Assembly (NCBI RefSeq): GCF_017355205.1
Contig: NZ_JADIJK010000014.1
Location: 83,445-147,444, forward strand
Length of the DNA stretch: 64,000 nt
Direction of reading: 5' to 3'
From: Bacillus sp. SD088
Lineage (GTDB): Bacteria; Bacillota; Bacilli; Bacillales; Bacillaceae_C
Positions within the stretch are counted from its first letter, which is position 1, and every line of letters starts with the position of its first letter. The notes beneath the pieces were generated by a model that had not been told where the DNA came from, did not search any database, and saw only the letters and a program-made list of their open reading frames with translations. Both the position numbers and the translations under genes were made by a program. Positions 29,022-37,545 of this stretch are shown here, one piece after another.

Positions 29022-29280
29022 TAGGAAAAGCGCAAGGCGCCCGACAAGCAAATGTTCTGAACCAAAGGAAGGCGCTCTTTGCCTTTCTTCGGTTCAGGTT
29101 ATTTCGAACATCAGCTAAGGTCGCCACGTCCTGGCGGCAGACTCAAGCGCGATGTCCTGTCGCTTCGTCTGCACTAGTCACATCCTGTACGTCGCAACGC
29201 CGGTGGAATCACTCCTGCGAGCCTCAAGCCGATGGCGCCTGGAGCTGGATCAAGCACTAGCCAAAATTTATACTTTTTTA
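29022..29280. repeat. Composite repeat between minD and spoIVFA
   Basis: Outer part is AGCGC-family (AAAAGCGCAAGGCGC at 29026, tail GCGCCTGGAGCTGGATC and CACTAGCCAAAATTTA to 29270). Its centre carries hairpin-repeat sequence: GCGAT-GTCCT-GTCGC (29149-29163) enclosed by GCAGAC (29137-29142) / GTCTGC (29167-29172). It lies in the minD-to-spoIVFA spacer; no gene seen. Confidence 0.8.
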
Positions 29281-29296
29281 TCTTGCAATACAAAAA

Positions 29297-29326
29297 AACT
29301 TCCACATCAAAAGATGTGAAAGTTTC
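29297..29326 (-). terminator. Terminator after minD
   Basis: AACTTCCACATC (29297-29308) / GATGTGAAAGTT (29313-29324), one mismatch, tetraloop AAAA. On the minus strand it is followed by TTTTT. It separates the mre-min unit from spoIVFA. Confidence 0.88.
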
Positions 29327-29336
29327 GTTGGTAGAT

Positions 29337-30143
29337 TTAGGATGAGCTACTAAATAACCTCTTCAATTTTACAAAGAAGCCTGTTTTTTCATCATCAAGC
29401 GATTGTAAGGGGACAGACTCTCCTAAAATTCGTCTGGCTATATTCCTATATGCAATGGAAGCTTTACTATTAGGATTAAGCGCAATCGGCTCTCCTTGAT
29501 TCGATGATTTTATCACTTCTGCATCATCTTGAACAATCCCCAGTAGATCAATCGATAAATGCTGGGCGATCTCATCAACATCTAGGACATCGCCATCCTT
29601 CATCATTTGGCTACGGATTCTATTTATAATTAATTTTGGCGGTTCTAATGTGTCTTCCTTTTCCAATAAGCCGATAATCCGATCTGCATCACGGACAGCC
29701 GAAATTTCAGGTGTAGTGACAACAATGGCGCGGTCTGCACCAGCGACTGCATTTTTGTATCCTTGCTCGATTCCAGCTGGACAATCAATTAAAATATAAT
29801 CATAATCTTGTTTCATATTGGAGATGAGTTGTTTCATTTGTTCAGGCGATACAGCAGTCTTATCACTTGTTTGTGCAGCTGGTAATAGGTATAAACGATC
29901 ATCAAATCTCTTATCCTTCACTAAGGCTTGATGCGGTTTACATTTTTCTTCCACAACATCAACAAGATCATAAATAATGCGACTTTCCAATCCTAATACA
30001 ACATCAAGATTACGTAAGCCTATATCCGTATCAATTAAACATACCTTTTTCCCTTGCAGGGCAAGGGCTGTTCCAAGATTTGCGGAGGTAGTTGTTTTCC
30101 CAACTCCTCCTTTACCTGATGTAATCACAATCGCCTCACCCAT
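29337..30143 (-). CDS. minD: Septum-site determining ATPase MinD
   Basis: ParA/MinD ATPase that recruits MinC to the membrane and blocks polar division. 268 residues with the deviant Walker A SGKGGVGKTTTSANLG (about residue 9), DCPAGIEQGY (about 120), and a C-terminal amphipathic membrane-targeting helix (FFVKLKRLFSSSS). Starts one base after minC ends, at ATG 30143. Confidence 0.98.
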   Translation of the reverse strand: MGEAIVITSGKGGVGKTTTSANLGTALALQGKKVCLIDTDIGLRNLDVVLGLESRIIYDLVDVVEEKCKPHQALVKDKRFDDRLYLLPAAQTSDKTAVSPEQMKQLISNMKQDYDYILIDCPAGIEQGYKNAVAGADRAIVVTTPEISAVRDADRIIGLLEKEDTLEPPKLIINRIRSQMMKDGDVLDVDEIAQHLSIDLLGIVQDDAEVIKSSNQGEPIALNPNSKASIAYRNIARRILGESVPLQSLDDEKTGFFVKLKRLFSSSS

Positions 30144-30144
30144 T

Positions 30145-30825
30145 TTAACGTCCCCCTTTGAATCTTGTAATATTTGGTCTAATATGTTTCAAATTTTGCA
30201 ATCTATCAATCATAATTTGTTGCGATTCATCTATGTAGGCACATTCCATTTGATGATGTCCTTCCTGATCACGATCATCAGGGGGACGTGTGATACAGTC
30301 AGCAATCCGTAATTGTGAAGGTGTCATAAAAGAAGCGACAATGACTGCTTCCTTTTTACCTGCGAAACCAGCGTGGGCAATTCCTTTGAGAGCGCCCATG
30401 ATAAAAATATTCCCACCAGCTCGAACGGTTCCACCAGGGTTCACATCTCCTACAAGTAATAAATCACCTGCCACTTCCAAGACCTGTCCTGATCTGACAA
30501 TTGTCGTAACAGAGGTAATCAGTTGTTCATCTATAATTCGCTGCGATTCTTCCTTTGTTAAAACATTACTCACAATTTCTTCCACTACAAGGTTTTTTTG
30601 ATCGCGTATTCGTTCCTTCAATTCCTGCTGTTGCTCTTCCGTTAACAATCGATTTCCAGCGAGAATGCGTACAGAAATAAGCGGACTATCGTTCTCTCGC
30701 CCATGTAAATTCACTAACTTCTCGTCCAGCTCTTGTAATAATGCTTCATAAGAACAAGTATCATTTAATTGTAATGAAAGACCATCTTTCGTTCCTTTTA
30801 TCATGACATTTTGTCTATTTTTCAT
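30145..30825 (-). CDS. minC: Septum-site determining protein MinC
   Basis: Inhibitor of FtsZ polymerisation. The C-terminal beta-helix domain has the signature GDVNPGGTVRAGGNIFIMG (about residues 125-143), and the N-terminal FtsZ-binding domain starts NVMIKGTKDGL. The frame is open to 30885, but ATG 30825 (MKNRQNVMIKG) corresponds to the family start (226 residues). It has no clear ribosome site. The AAAGGAG that is present lies about 45 bases upstream and is part of an inverted repeat. Confidence 0.93.
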   Translation of the reverse strand: MKNRQNVMIKGTKDGLSLQLNDTCSYEALLQELDEKLVNLHGRENDSPLISVRILAGNRLLTEEQQQELKERIRDQKNLVVEEIVSNVLTKEESQRIIDEQLITSVTTIVRSGQVLEVAGDLLLVGDVNPGGTVRAGGNIFIMGALKGIAHAGFAGKKEAVIVASFMTPSQLRIADCITRPPDDRDQEGHHQMECAYIDESQQIMIDRLQNLKHIRPNITRFKGGR

Positions 30826-30982
30826 ATATAGCGGGCAAAGGAGACGTTCAATCGTTGACTGTGCCCTCTTATCTCCTTTCAACAACTAACTTCCATCGTG
30901 GTTCATTTCCTATATTTTAACGCAAATAACCAAAATCGTCATCTCTTGCTCATTCGACAAATCTTGAAAAAACCCTCTTTTT

Positions 30983-30997
30983 TAAGAAAAGCGCAAG
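30983..30997. repeat. Left-end stub of the AGCGC repeat at the mreD stop
   Basis: TTAAGAAAAGCGCAAG is identical to the first bases of the copy at 1343-1358, and ends a few bases before the mreD stop codon. Probably what remains after a deletion. Confidence 0.5.
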
Positions 30998-31001
30998 ATT
31001 T

Positions 31002-31523
31002 TTATTCATGCAGTTCAATCTTTTTACGTTGCGTCAATAATTTTTTAAATGGAAAATAAATAATCAAGAAAAAGATTTGATTGACGATCAGTGTAGGCCA
31101 TAGTCTTCGATTTAGAAATTCCTGAATCCCCATATTATGCTGAAGTACAAATACATTCAAACCATATACAACAAATTCAACTATTCCCACAGATAAAAGA
31201 GCAATAAAAAAGGTGGTAAGAATGTTTACTTGGACCACTTTAGCCATCTTAGAAGCTAAATAGACAACAATTGGGAGTAGAAATAAATAAACACCAATAA
31301 TCTCCGTATAATACACATCGAATAAAAGACCAAAAATCGCTGCATAAATCAGGGTTCGGTTTCGCAGATAGAAAATCCCCATAACAATCAAGAGGACTAA
31401 CAAAAAATGAGGGACCAATAGAATATCGTTTTTAATTGTTCCAGGTGGAGTTAGCTCGACAAAAACACTTTCACAATAAAAGCATACTGTTAAAAGAAGA
31501 GGAAGAATCAATCGTTGCATCAT
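31002..31523 (-). CDS. mreD: Rod shape-determining membrane protein MreD
   Basis: Part of the elongasome that positions peptidoglycan synthesis. 173 residues, five to six membrane helices, MreD-type start (QRLILPLLLTVCFYCESVF) and basic C-terminus. Its first bases overlap the mreC stop (AATGATG). In the conserved order mreB-mreC-mreD-minC-minD. Confidence 0.95.
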   Translation of the reverse strand: MMQRLILPLLLTVCFYCESVFVELTPPGTIKNDILLVPHFLLVLLIVMGIFYLRNRTLIYAAIFGLLFDVYYTEIIGVYLFLLPIVVYLASKMAKVVQVNILTTFFIALLSVGIVEFVVYGLNVFVLQHNMGIQEFLNRRLWPTLIVNQIFFLIIYFPFKKLLTQRKKIELHE

Positions 31524-32386
31524 TCTTCCCCCTCATCTAAATCGGTTTGCTTCCCCATTGTGCGTGCGACAACCATAACATGTTCAAAATCATAAAATTG
31601 AGCTGATGGCTCAATATAAGCAATTTGGGTTAGACCAAAACGATCCATTTCTACCGATTTTACTTTTCCAATATCAAGTGCTTTTGGAAAGACCCCGCCA
31701 AGCCCAGAGGTAACTACATTTTGTCCTTCTTTTAATTTTTTATCAACCGGGATGTCCTTCATTAATAATAGCTTTTTGTCGGCATCATACCCATTTATCA
31801 ACCCGTAGATGTCTTCTTTTCCTTGTATTTCAGCTGATACTCTATTTTGTGTATTTTCTGATGTCAATAACTCAACTGTCGCCGTCATTTTGGAGACACT
31901 TATCACTTTTCCAACTAACCCTTTTGCAGTGATCACAGCCATCTCTGTGTCCACCCCGCTGTTCGTTCCCCTATTAATAATGAATTTTTCGTCCCATCTT
32001 TCAGGGTTTCGACTAATAACGGTTGATTGAATTGTTTCATATTCACGTAGATCATCTGTTTTATCAAGGACATTCCTTAATTCCTTATTATCCTTTTTTA
32101 AATCAGCAATTTCCTTTTCTAACTTCGCTAAACCCTCTAATCGTGACTTTAGTTTCTTATTTTCAGTATATGTATTTTTTAAATCTTCTACATTCTCAAA
32201 GAAATTGGCAATACCATGAGCCGGTCTAGCAACAATTGATTGACCAAAACCAACCACATCTTTAAAAAACTGCTCAGGTTTTGAAATATTATCCTTATCC
32301 CTCAAAGAAAAACCGATAAGCGAAACCAGGATAATAAGACTAACTAATAATATGATTAGACGTTTATTTAGAAAAAAATGGGGCAT
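31520..32386 (-). CDS. mreC: Rod shape-determining protein MreC
   Basis: Membrane-anchored periplasm-facing scaffold of the elongasome. One N-terminal helix (RLIILLVSLIILVSLIGF), a coiled coil (about residues 60-105: ENVEDLKNTYTENKKLKSRLEGLAKLE region), then paired beta-barrel domains with NRGTNSGV and GLVGKVI motifs. The frame opens at GTG 32395, but AGAGGTG is correctly spaced for ATG 32386 (288 residues). Confidence 0.95.
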   Translation of the reverse strand: MPHFFLNKRLIILLVSLIILVSLIGFSLRDKDNISKPEQFFKDVVGFGQSIVARPAHGIANFFENVEDLKNTYTENKKLKSRLEGLAKLEKEIADLKKDNKELRNVLDKTDDLREYETIQSTVISRNPERWDEKFIINRGTNSGVDTEMAVITAKGLVGKVISVSKMTATVELLTSENTQNRVSAEIQGKEDIYGLINGYDADKKLLLMKDIPVDKKLKEGQNVVTSGLGGVFPKALDIGKVKSVEMDRFGLTQIAYIEPSAQFYDFEHVMVVARTMGKQTDLDEGEE

Positions 32387-32433
32387 CCCATACACCTCTA
32401 ACTTTCAAAGCGGAAATAACGTAGCTATAGTAA

Positions 32434-32550
32434 AAGAAGTTCAAAAAGTAAGACAGGCTCAAAACGCAACGTCTTGTCCCTTCACATGCACGTCGCAACG
32501 CCGTTCTGACCCATGTCTTTGTGGCCTAAAAGTAGAAGCGCCAGTAGCAA
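32434..32550. repeat. Degenerate repeat between mreC and mreB
   Basis: Contains AGTTCAAAAAG, like the terminus of the 17058 element, then AACGCAACGTCTTGTCCC and CACGTCGCAACGCCGTTCTGAC, which resemble the hairpin-repeat modules. The stems are mostly broken. No gene in this 180-base spacer. Confidence 0.5.
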
Positions 32551-32567
32551 GAACCGGCGCATCTTCC

Positions 32568-33587
32568 TTATCTAGAATCCTTAGCTTTATTCTTAAATAG
32601 GTCAATATGCTCTAAAGCCTTTCCTGTTCCAATCGCAACACAATCAAGTGGCTCATCGGCAATTAACACAGGCATTTCCGTTTCTTTACCCATTACCTTG
32701 TCCAGGTTATGTAATAAAGCTCCTCCGCCTGTTAAAACAATTCCCCTATCCATAATATCTGCAGCTAATTCTGGCGGCGTTTTTTCCAATGTGTTCTTCA
32801 CCGCATCGACAATAGCTGTTACAGTATCACTAAGCGCACCAGAAATCTCTTCAGCTGAAATCTCAATTGTCTTTGGTAAACCTGTAAGTAAATCACGACC
32901 TCTAATCTCCATTGGTGCGAGTCCTTCTACTTCTCCGGCTGAGCCAATTTCTACTTTGATCGCTTCTGCTGTACGATCCCCAATTAATAAATTATACTTT
33001 TTACGAATGTAGGCGATAATCGATTCATCGAAATTGTCTCCAGCGGTACGTATCGACATGCTTGTAACAATTCCACCAAGAGAGATCACAGCGACCTCGG
33101 TTGTACCGCCGCCAATATCAACAACCATACTTCCTGTTGGTTCCCACACTGGTAAATCAGCACCAATTGCTGCAGCAAAAGGCTCCTCGATTGGATAAGC
33201 ATCACGTGCTCCTGCTTCTCTTGTTGCATCAAGAACGGCTCTTTGTTCTACAGCCGTAATACCTGATGGAACACAAACCATTACATACGGCTTTCCGCCC
33301 ATTCCCTTCCCCTTAAGAGCTTGATTAATATAATACTTCATCATAGACGCAGTCGTTTCATAATCAGCAATGACACCATCTTTCATTGGACGTAAGGCAA
33401 TAATATTACCCGGTGTACGACCAATCATATTTCTTGCATCATTTCCCACTGCAACAATTTTTCTTGTGTCCGTTTGTAATGCAACGACAGATGGTTCTCG
33501 TAATACAATTCCTTTGTCTTTTGCAAACACTAGGGTGTTAGCCGTTCCTAAATCAATCCCTAGATCTTTCGTACCTAATCCAAACAT
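32568..33587 (-). CDS. mreB: Actin-like cytoskeletal protein MreB
   Basis: Forms membrane-associated filaments that direct lateral wall synthesis. 339 residues; actin-fold ATP motifs DLGTANT (about residue 12), DIGGGTTEV (about 162) and GGGALL (about 290). ATG 33587 ([14 protein letters not shown]) with GGGAGATACATACA in front is the family start; the extra residues up to 33614 are not coding. Confidence 0.98.
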   Translation of the reverse strand: MFGLGTKDLGIDLGTANTLVFAKDKGIVLREPSVVALQTDTRKIVAVGNDARNMIGRTPGNIIALRPMKDGVIADYETTASMMKYYINQALKGKGMGGKPYVMVCVPSGITAVEQRAVLDATREAGARDAYPIEEPFAAAIGADLPVWEPTGSMVVDIGGGTTEVAVISLGGIVTSMSIRTAGDNFDESIIAYIRKKYNLLIGDRTAEAIKVEIGSAGEVEGLAPMEIRGRDLLTGLPKTIEISAEEISGALSDTVTAIVDAVKNTLEKTPPELAADIMDRGIVLTGGGALLHNLDKVMGKETEMPVLIADEPLDCVAIGTGKALEHIDLFKNKAKDSR

Positions 33588-33757
33588 TGTATGTATCTCC
33601 CTTTCCCATGCCATATGTCTTGTACGACATCTTCCTACAATTCATGTGGCAAAATTCACGATTTTTCGTATTTTATACAGACTTGATCTACTTAGTCTTA
33701 CATAATTATTCAAAACGCCAGTATTATTATATCTTAACCTTTTTCAAAATAACAGTC

Positions 33758-34450
33758 TCACATATATCCTTTTTCTTTCATGCTGACATATTTTTTATCT
33801 CCGATTATTAAATGATCCAATACTTCAATCCCTAGCATTTTCCCACATTCCGCTAAGCGTCTGGTTACTTCAATATCTTCACGTGAAGGTGTTGGATCGC
33901 CTGATGGATGATTATGAAAGCAGATAACCGAGGCTGCCGCCCGTCGGAACGCTTCCTTAAACACTTCCCTAGGGTGAACGATAGACGCATTCAGACTCCC
34001 AATAAAAATTGTCTGTCGGTGCACCACTTGGTTTTTCGTATTCAAATATAGGACGACAAAATGTTCCTGCGTGAGAAAACGCATGTCATTCATTACATAA
34101 TTGGCGCCATCCTCAGGGCTCTTGATTACATAGCGATCATCATATGTTAAGTTGCTAATTCTTCGTCCTAGTTCAACAGCAGCCACTAGTTGAACAGCCT
34201 TCGCTTGACCAATTCCCTTAATACTTACTAGTTCTTCAAAAGCTGCCTCCTTTAGCCACATGAGACCATCGAATTTTGTTAAAAGACGATTAGCAAGTTG
34301 AAGGACCGATTCTGATTTTGTCCCTGTTCTTAAAAGAATTGCGATAATTTCTTGAGTAGATAAGCTTTGTGGACCTGTCTTAACCATACGCTCACGCGGA
34401 CGGTCTGCGATAGGAAAATCTCTAATCATTAACGCCTTTTTCGTATCCAA
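33758..34450 (-). CDS. radC: RadC/YsxA family JAB-domain protein
   Basis: 230 residues: an N-terminal helix-hairpin-helix-like part (LVSIKGIGQAKAVQL, about 75) and a C-terminal JAB/MPN metal-binding domain with FHNHPSGDPTPSREDIEVT (about 173-191), including the H-x-H and later Asp. Historically linked to DNA repair, but the function is unproven. Start TTG 34450 is supported by a strong AAGGAGG six bases before it. Next gene upstream is maf. Confidence 0.95.
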   Translation of the reverse strand: MDTKKALMIRDFPIADRPRERMVKTGPQSLSTQEIIAILLRTGTKSESVLQLANRLLTKFDGLMWLKEAAFEELVSIKGIGQAKAVQLVAAVELGRRISNLTYDDRYVIKSPEDGANYVMNDMRFLTQEHFVVLYLNTKNQVVHRQTIFIGSLNASIVHPREVFKEAFRRAAASVICFHNHPSGDPTPSREDIEVTRRLAECGKMLGIEVLDHLIIGDKKYVSMKEKGYM

Positions 34451-34477
34451 TATACTCCTCCTTATTATTATAGATGT

Positions 34478-35050
34478 TTATGAATAAGGAACAAGTCTCT
34501 TTTCCATTAAAAGACGAAATAATCGGGAGATCGGTAGACCTACAACAGAATAATAATCCCCTTCAATAGATTTGACGAACAAGGAACCTAAACCCTGAAT
34601 CCCATAAGCTCCTGACTTATCAAATGGTTCACCACTATCTAAATATTTTTCAATCTCTTGATCAGTTAATGGCCAAAAATCAACAGCTGTTTTTTCATAA
34701 AAACGTTCTATCTGCTGTTCATTGAGCAATGTAACACCTGTGTAAACAAAATGCCTCTTCCCCGAAAGGTTCCATAGCATTTGTTTCGCTTCTTTTCTAT
34801 CAGTGGGTTTACCGAGGATTTTCTCGTTTGCAACAACAATCGTGTCTGCAGCAATAATAGTAGAAGAAGGAAATTGTTGAGCGGCTACATTCGCTTTGCG
34901 AGAGGATAACATCATGACCATCTCTTCTGGCGGGTAATTTCGACTAATAGATTCATCGACATTTGGTGAAAAAGTTGTAAATGGAATGTTTATTTTTTGA
35001 AGAAGTTCTTTTCTGCGGGGTGAAGTTGAAGCCAAGATGAGGTTCCTCAT
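34478..35050 (-). CDS. maf: Maf nucleotide pyrophosphatase
   Basis: dTTP/UTP-type pyrophosphatase, house-cleaning of modified nucleotides; also linked to septum formation. 190 residues with the N-terminal LASTSPRRKELL, the AADTIVV core (about residue 68), and GAYGIQGLG near the C-terminus. ATG 35050. It directly precedes radC, as in B. subtilis. Confidence 0.97.
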   Translation of the reverse strand: MRNLILASTSPRRKELLQKINIPFTTFSPNVDESISRNYPPEEMVMMLSSRKANVAAQQFPSSTIIAADTIVVANEKILGKPTDRKEAKQMLWNLSGKRHFVYTGVTLLNEQQIERFYEKTAVDFWPLTDQEIEKYLDSGEPFDKSGAYGIQGLGSLFVKSIEGDYYSVVGLPISRLFRLLMEKRLVPYS

Positions 35051-35190
35051 GTGGTTGTCCTACCTTTCTCAAGATTGGGAGATACATAGCCTTATCTTAC
35101 CAAGAAAACAAGAAAGAAACAAGCAGGTAGAGACGCTAATTATATGAAAATAAAGCGACAATCGACGAGACCGCAATGATGAGCTTAATA

Positions 35191-35219
35191 AAGCAGCCAT
35201 TCACTAAGATTGGCTGCTT
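35191..35219 (-). terminator. Hairpin overlapping the spoIIB stop codon
   Basis: AAGCAGCCA (35191-35199) / TGGCTGCTT (35211-35219), perfect 9-bp stem. The spoIIB TAG (35204-35206) lies in the loop, so the last codons of the gene form one arm. Confidence 0.75.
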
Positions 35220-36220
35220 AATTGGTAGTAGATCGTAATGTAATTTAGTAAAGATTGTTGAACTTTTATTGCTTCCTCTTTATTTTCTGAGGAGTTTTCG
35301 AGACCTTTTAAAGCAGCTTGTAATTGCTCTTGCAAATTTACCGCTTCCTCATTTTGATATACTCCATCCTTATAGGAGTCTATTAGTTGTAAACCATTCT
35401 GCGATACTTTCTCGTTTACATCCCCTCCCACTTCTCCTTTTACCGCTTCTCCAGCAACAGTTTTAAAGTAATTTACCTCTTTTAAAAGCTGTTCTGCTTG
35501 TTCTTTGGATGCAAGCTTGATCGAGCTTTCCTTTAGTGACAGCTCTTTGGCCAAAACATCTAAACCGCTCTCTTTTACATTTTTTTCCCACGATTCTACT
35601 TCTTGAAGTTCTCCTGCCACTCCTATAAATACATTATATTTTCCATCCATCTCTAAAATCGTTGTAGCATAGTTTTGATTGGTTAATTCCTTCGCTGCAG
35701 ATTCAGCATTTTCCTTTGATGAATAAACCCCCGCTTGTAAAACAGGGACAGCCATTGCTGGCAGTGTTGCTTCGTAATCCGCACCAGGGTTTTTCTCTTC
35801 TCCTGACTTATCTTCTGCAGCAACTTGGTTCTGTGCAGTTGTGGTTGCTTGTATATCTTCTCTTTTCATGATCTGCAAGAAGAAAGTCCCGAGCAATAAT
35901 CCTACCGTTATAGCTAGTACAAAAGATATGATTGTTCTTTTAATCCCTAATGTAAATGGACCATTGCCGAATCTATGAATATTGGGACGTTTTTTCGATT
36001 CGGTATGATGATTCACTTTAAATTCTGGAATCTCTGGCTCCTCTTCATTTGGTAGAATCCATTCGAACTCCTCTTCATCGAGCATTTCTTCTGATGAGGC
36101 TGCGGATGTTTCTTCAGAAGCTGCTTGCCAATCATGCACAACCGTTTTTTCCTCAAAAGGGCGTTCTTTTCCATTTAATTTGATTTTAATTGTTGATTGT
36201 TGTCCATCTTCTTTTGTCAT
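35204..36220 (-). CDS. spoIIB: SpoIIB, SPOR-domain protein of the sporulation septum
   Basis: Helps localise the SpoIID/M/P engulfment machinery and degrade septal peptidoglycan. 338 residues: an acidic cytosolic N-terminus starting MTKEDGQQSTIKIKLNGKE, one membrane helix (about residue 105-125, IISFVLAITVGLLLGTFFL), then a SPOR domain (VPVLQAGVYSSKENAESAAKE, about 160-235). The frame opens at 36343, but GGGAGG is correctly spaced for ATG 36220. Overall similarity to B. subtilis SpoIIB is low in the linker, as usual for this family. Confidence 0.88.
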   Translation of the reverse strand: MTKEDGQQSTIKIKLNGKERPFEEKTVVHDWQAASEETSAASSEEMLDEEEFEWILPNEEEPEIPEFKVNHHTESKKRPNIHRFGNGPFTLGIKRTIISFVLAITVGLLLGTFFLQIMKREDIQATTTAQNQVAAEDKSGEEKNPGADYEATLPAMAVPVLQAGVYSSKENAESAAKELTNQNYATTILEMDGKYNVFIGVAGELQEVESWEKNVKESGLDVLAKELSLKESSIKLASKEQAEQLLKEVNYFKTVAGEAVKGEVGGDVNEKVSQNGLQLIDSYKDGVYQNEEAVNLQEQLQAALKGLENSSENKEEAIKVQQSLLNYITIYYQLSSQS

Positions 36221-36346
36221 TCCTATTACCTCCCGCCCAGTTATTTTCCTCATGCTATCATACAACCCAAAAAAAAAGACGAAACTTTTGTCGTCTAGGA
36301 AAAAAAGGTTTTCGTCAATTTTTTTAGTAGAGTTTTTGAACATACT

Positions 36347-37090
36347 CTATTGGAATAGAGATTGATACCATGTTAGGATAGGCTGATGGTAAAAGTAGGT
36401 AATGAGGGTTCCGATTGCAATAAACGGACCAAAAGGAATGGGTTTTTTTCTTTCAAAAAATCCGCAAGCCATACCGATGATCCCAATTATTGCGCCAAGA
36501 ATATTGGCAAAAAAGAAGGAAATAAGCATAAATTTCGTCCCAAGCGCAAGTCCTAGTACTGTATATAACTTAATATCTCCTCCCCCCATTCCCCCTTTTG
36601 ATAGAATCGCAATAAGCATTAGTAGAATAAACGCGACGGCTGCGCCTAGTAACGAATCCCACCACGGTTGTAGAGGCTGAATCATTCGTTCGACGATAAA
36701 TAAGATGGCAAAAAAAGCGAGGATTTTATCGGGAATAAGCATGAACTTTATATCTGTAATAAAAATAATGACAAATAATGTAATTAGGGTCCATGCAATT
36801 ACTAATTCAAATGCCCAACCAATCCTTGAATAGGCATAGACAAATAAAAGAGCTGTGGCTAATTCCATAATCGGGTAAAAAGGAGAAATCGGCTGCTTAC
36901 ATTGTTTGCACTTTCCCCACTGAAGCAGAAATGACAGGACAGGAATTAACTCAAAAACTGTTAGTGTTTTTCCACATCCAGGGCAGGCTGACGGAGGCTT
37001 CACAATCGATTGTTTGGCAGGAACTCTCAATCCCACCACATTCAAAAATGATCCCAAGATAAGAGCATAAACAAAAATAATAATTTTCAT
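36347..37090 (-). CDS. comC: Prepilin peptidase ComC
   Basis: Aspartic membrane peptidase that cleaves and N-methylates ComG pseudopilins for DNA uptake. 247 residues: an N-terminal helix, a cytosolic domain with two CxxC pairs (CPGCGKT and CKQCKQ), and polytopic type-4 peptidase part with the two catalytic Asp in ITDIKFMLIPD (about residue 110) and GGGDIKL (about 170). AAAGGCGGTG precedes ATG 37090. A palindromic repeat lies immediately upstream. Confidence 0.95.
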   Translation of the reverse strand: MKIIIFVYALILGSFLNVVGLRVPAKQSIVKPPSACPGCGKTLTVFELIPVLSFLLQWGKCKQCKQPISPFYPIMELATALLFVYAYSRIGWAFELVIAWTLITLFVIIFITDIKFMLIPDKILAFFAILFIVERMIQPLQPWWDSLLGAAVAFILLMLIAILSKGGMGGGDIKLYTVLGLALGTKFMLISFFFANILGAIIGIIGMACGFFERKKPIPFGPFIAIGTLITYFYHQPILTWYQSLFQ

Positions 37091-37101
37091 TTTTCACCGC
37101 C

Positions 37102-37186
37102 TTTATCCCGCATTAACGGGCAGTAATCCCCCCACCTCAGCACTATAGAGAATACGGAGAAGCGTAGATGGGGAGACACTACCCGT
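37102..37186. repeat. Palindromic element, copy 2, upstream of comC
   Basis: Reverse-complement match to 19524-19610: shared TTTATCCCGCATTAACGGGCA, then CCCCACCTC and TACGGAGAAGC. Inverted ends ACGGGCAGT (37116-37124) / ACTACCCGT (37178-37186). Begins 12 bases before the comC start codon, so it may interfere with or form part of the 5' UTR. Confidence 0.8.
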
Positions 37187-37189
37187 ATC

Positions 37190-37530
37190 TAACTCCAGCG
37201 CCTAGCAAATTTGCGGTTTCTGCTTGCGACAAGTCACCCCTTTTGGCTCATCGTGTTTCCTTTAACTTGTCAGAAACATTTAAATTTGTACGTCGCTAGA
37301 CAGGCACTTTCGCCTTTTTGAGTAAAAGCCCGATTCGTTCAGGCAAACAAGATGCTGTTCACAAAGACACCACGTAGTGGACGTACAAGTGCAGGCGAGA
37401 CCACCACTAGGACGGCGGGGATTTAGCCTGTGATCCTCTGAAATCAGTGGAGGATGAGGTAACAGGCTAAGTTCGCGACGACAATCACACCTCTGCACTA
37501 GCACATCCTCTACATCGAAAAATCCCCATT
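37190..37530. repeat. Compound intergenic repeat cluster between folC and comC
   Basis: The first part (AGCGCCTAGC at 37198, TTTGTACGTCGCTAG at 37284, AAGGCGAAAG-like end near 37310) is an AGCGC-family relative in reverse orientation. The second part carries hairpin modules: GTGCAGGCG ... GCCTGTG (37389-37432), and AGCCTGT (37425) / ACAGGCT (37462) enclosing ATCCTC / GAGGAT. No protein-coding gene seen in this 455-base gap. The short open frames there do not resemble anything. Confidence 0.7.
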
Positions 37531-37545
37531 GATTGAAGTTTCACT

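Noticed and set aside
37280..37504. 74-codon minus-strand frame between comC and folC
   Set aside because: It sits wholly in repeat sequence, with no family resemblance or ribosome site.
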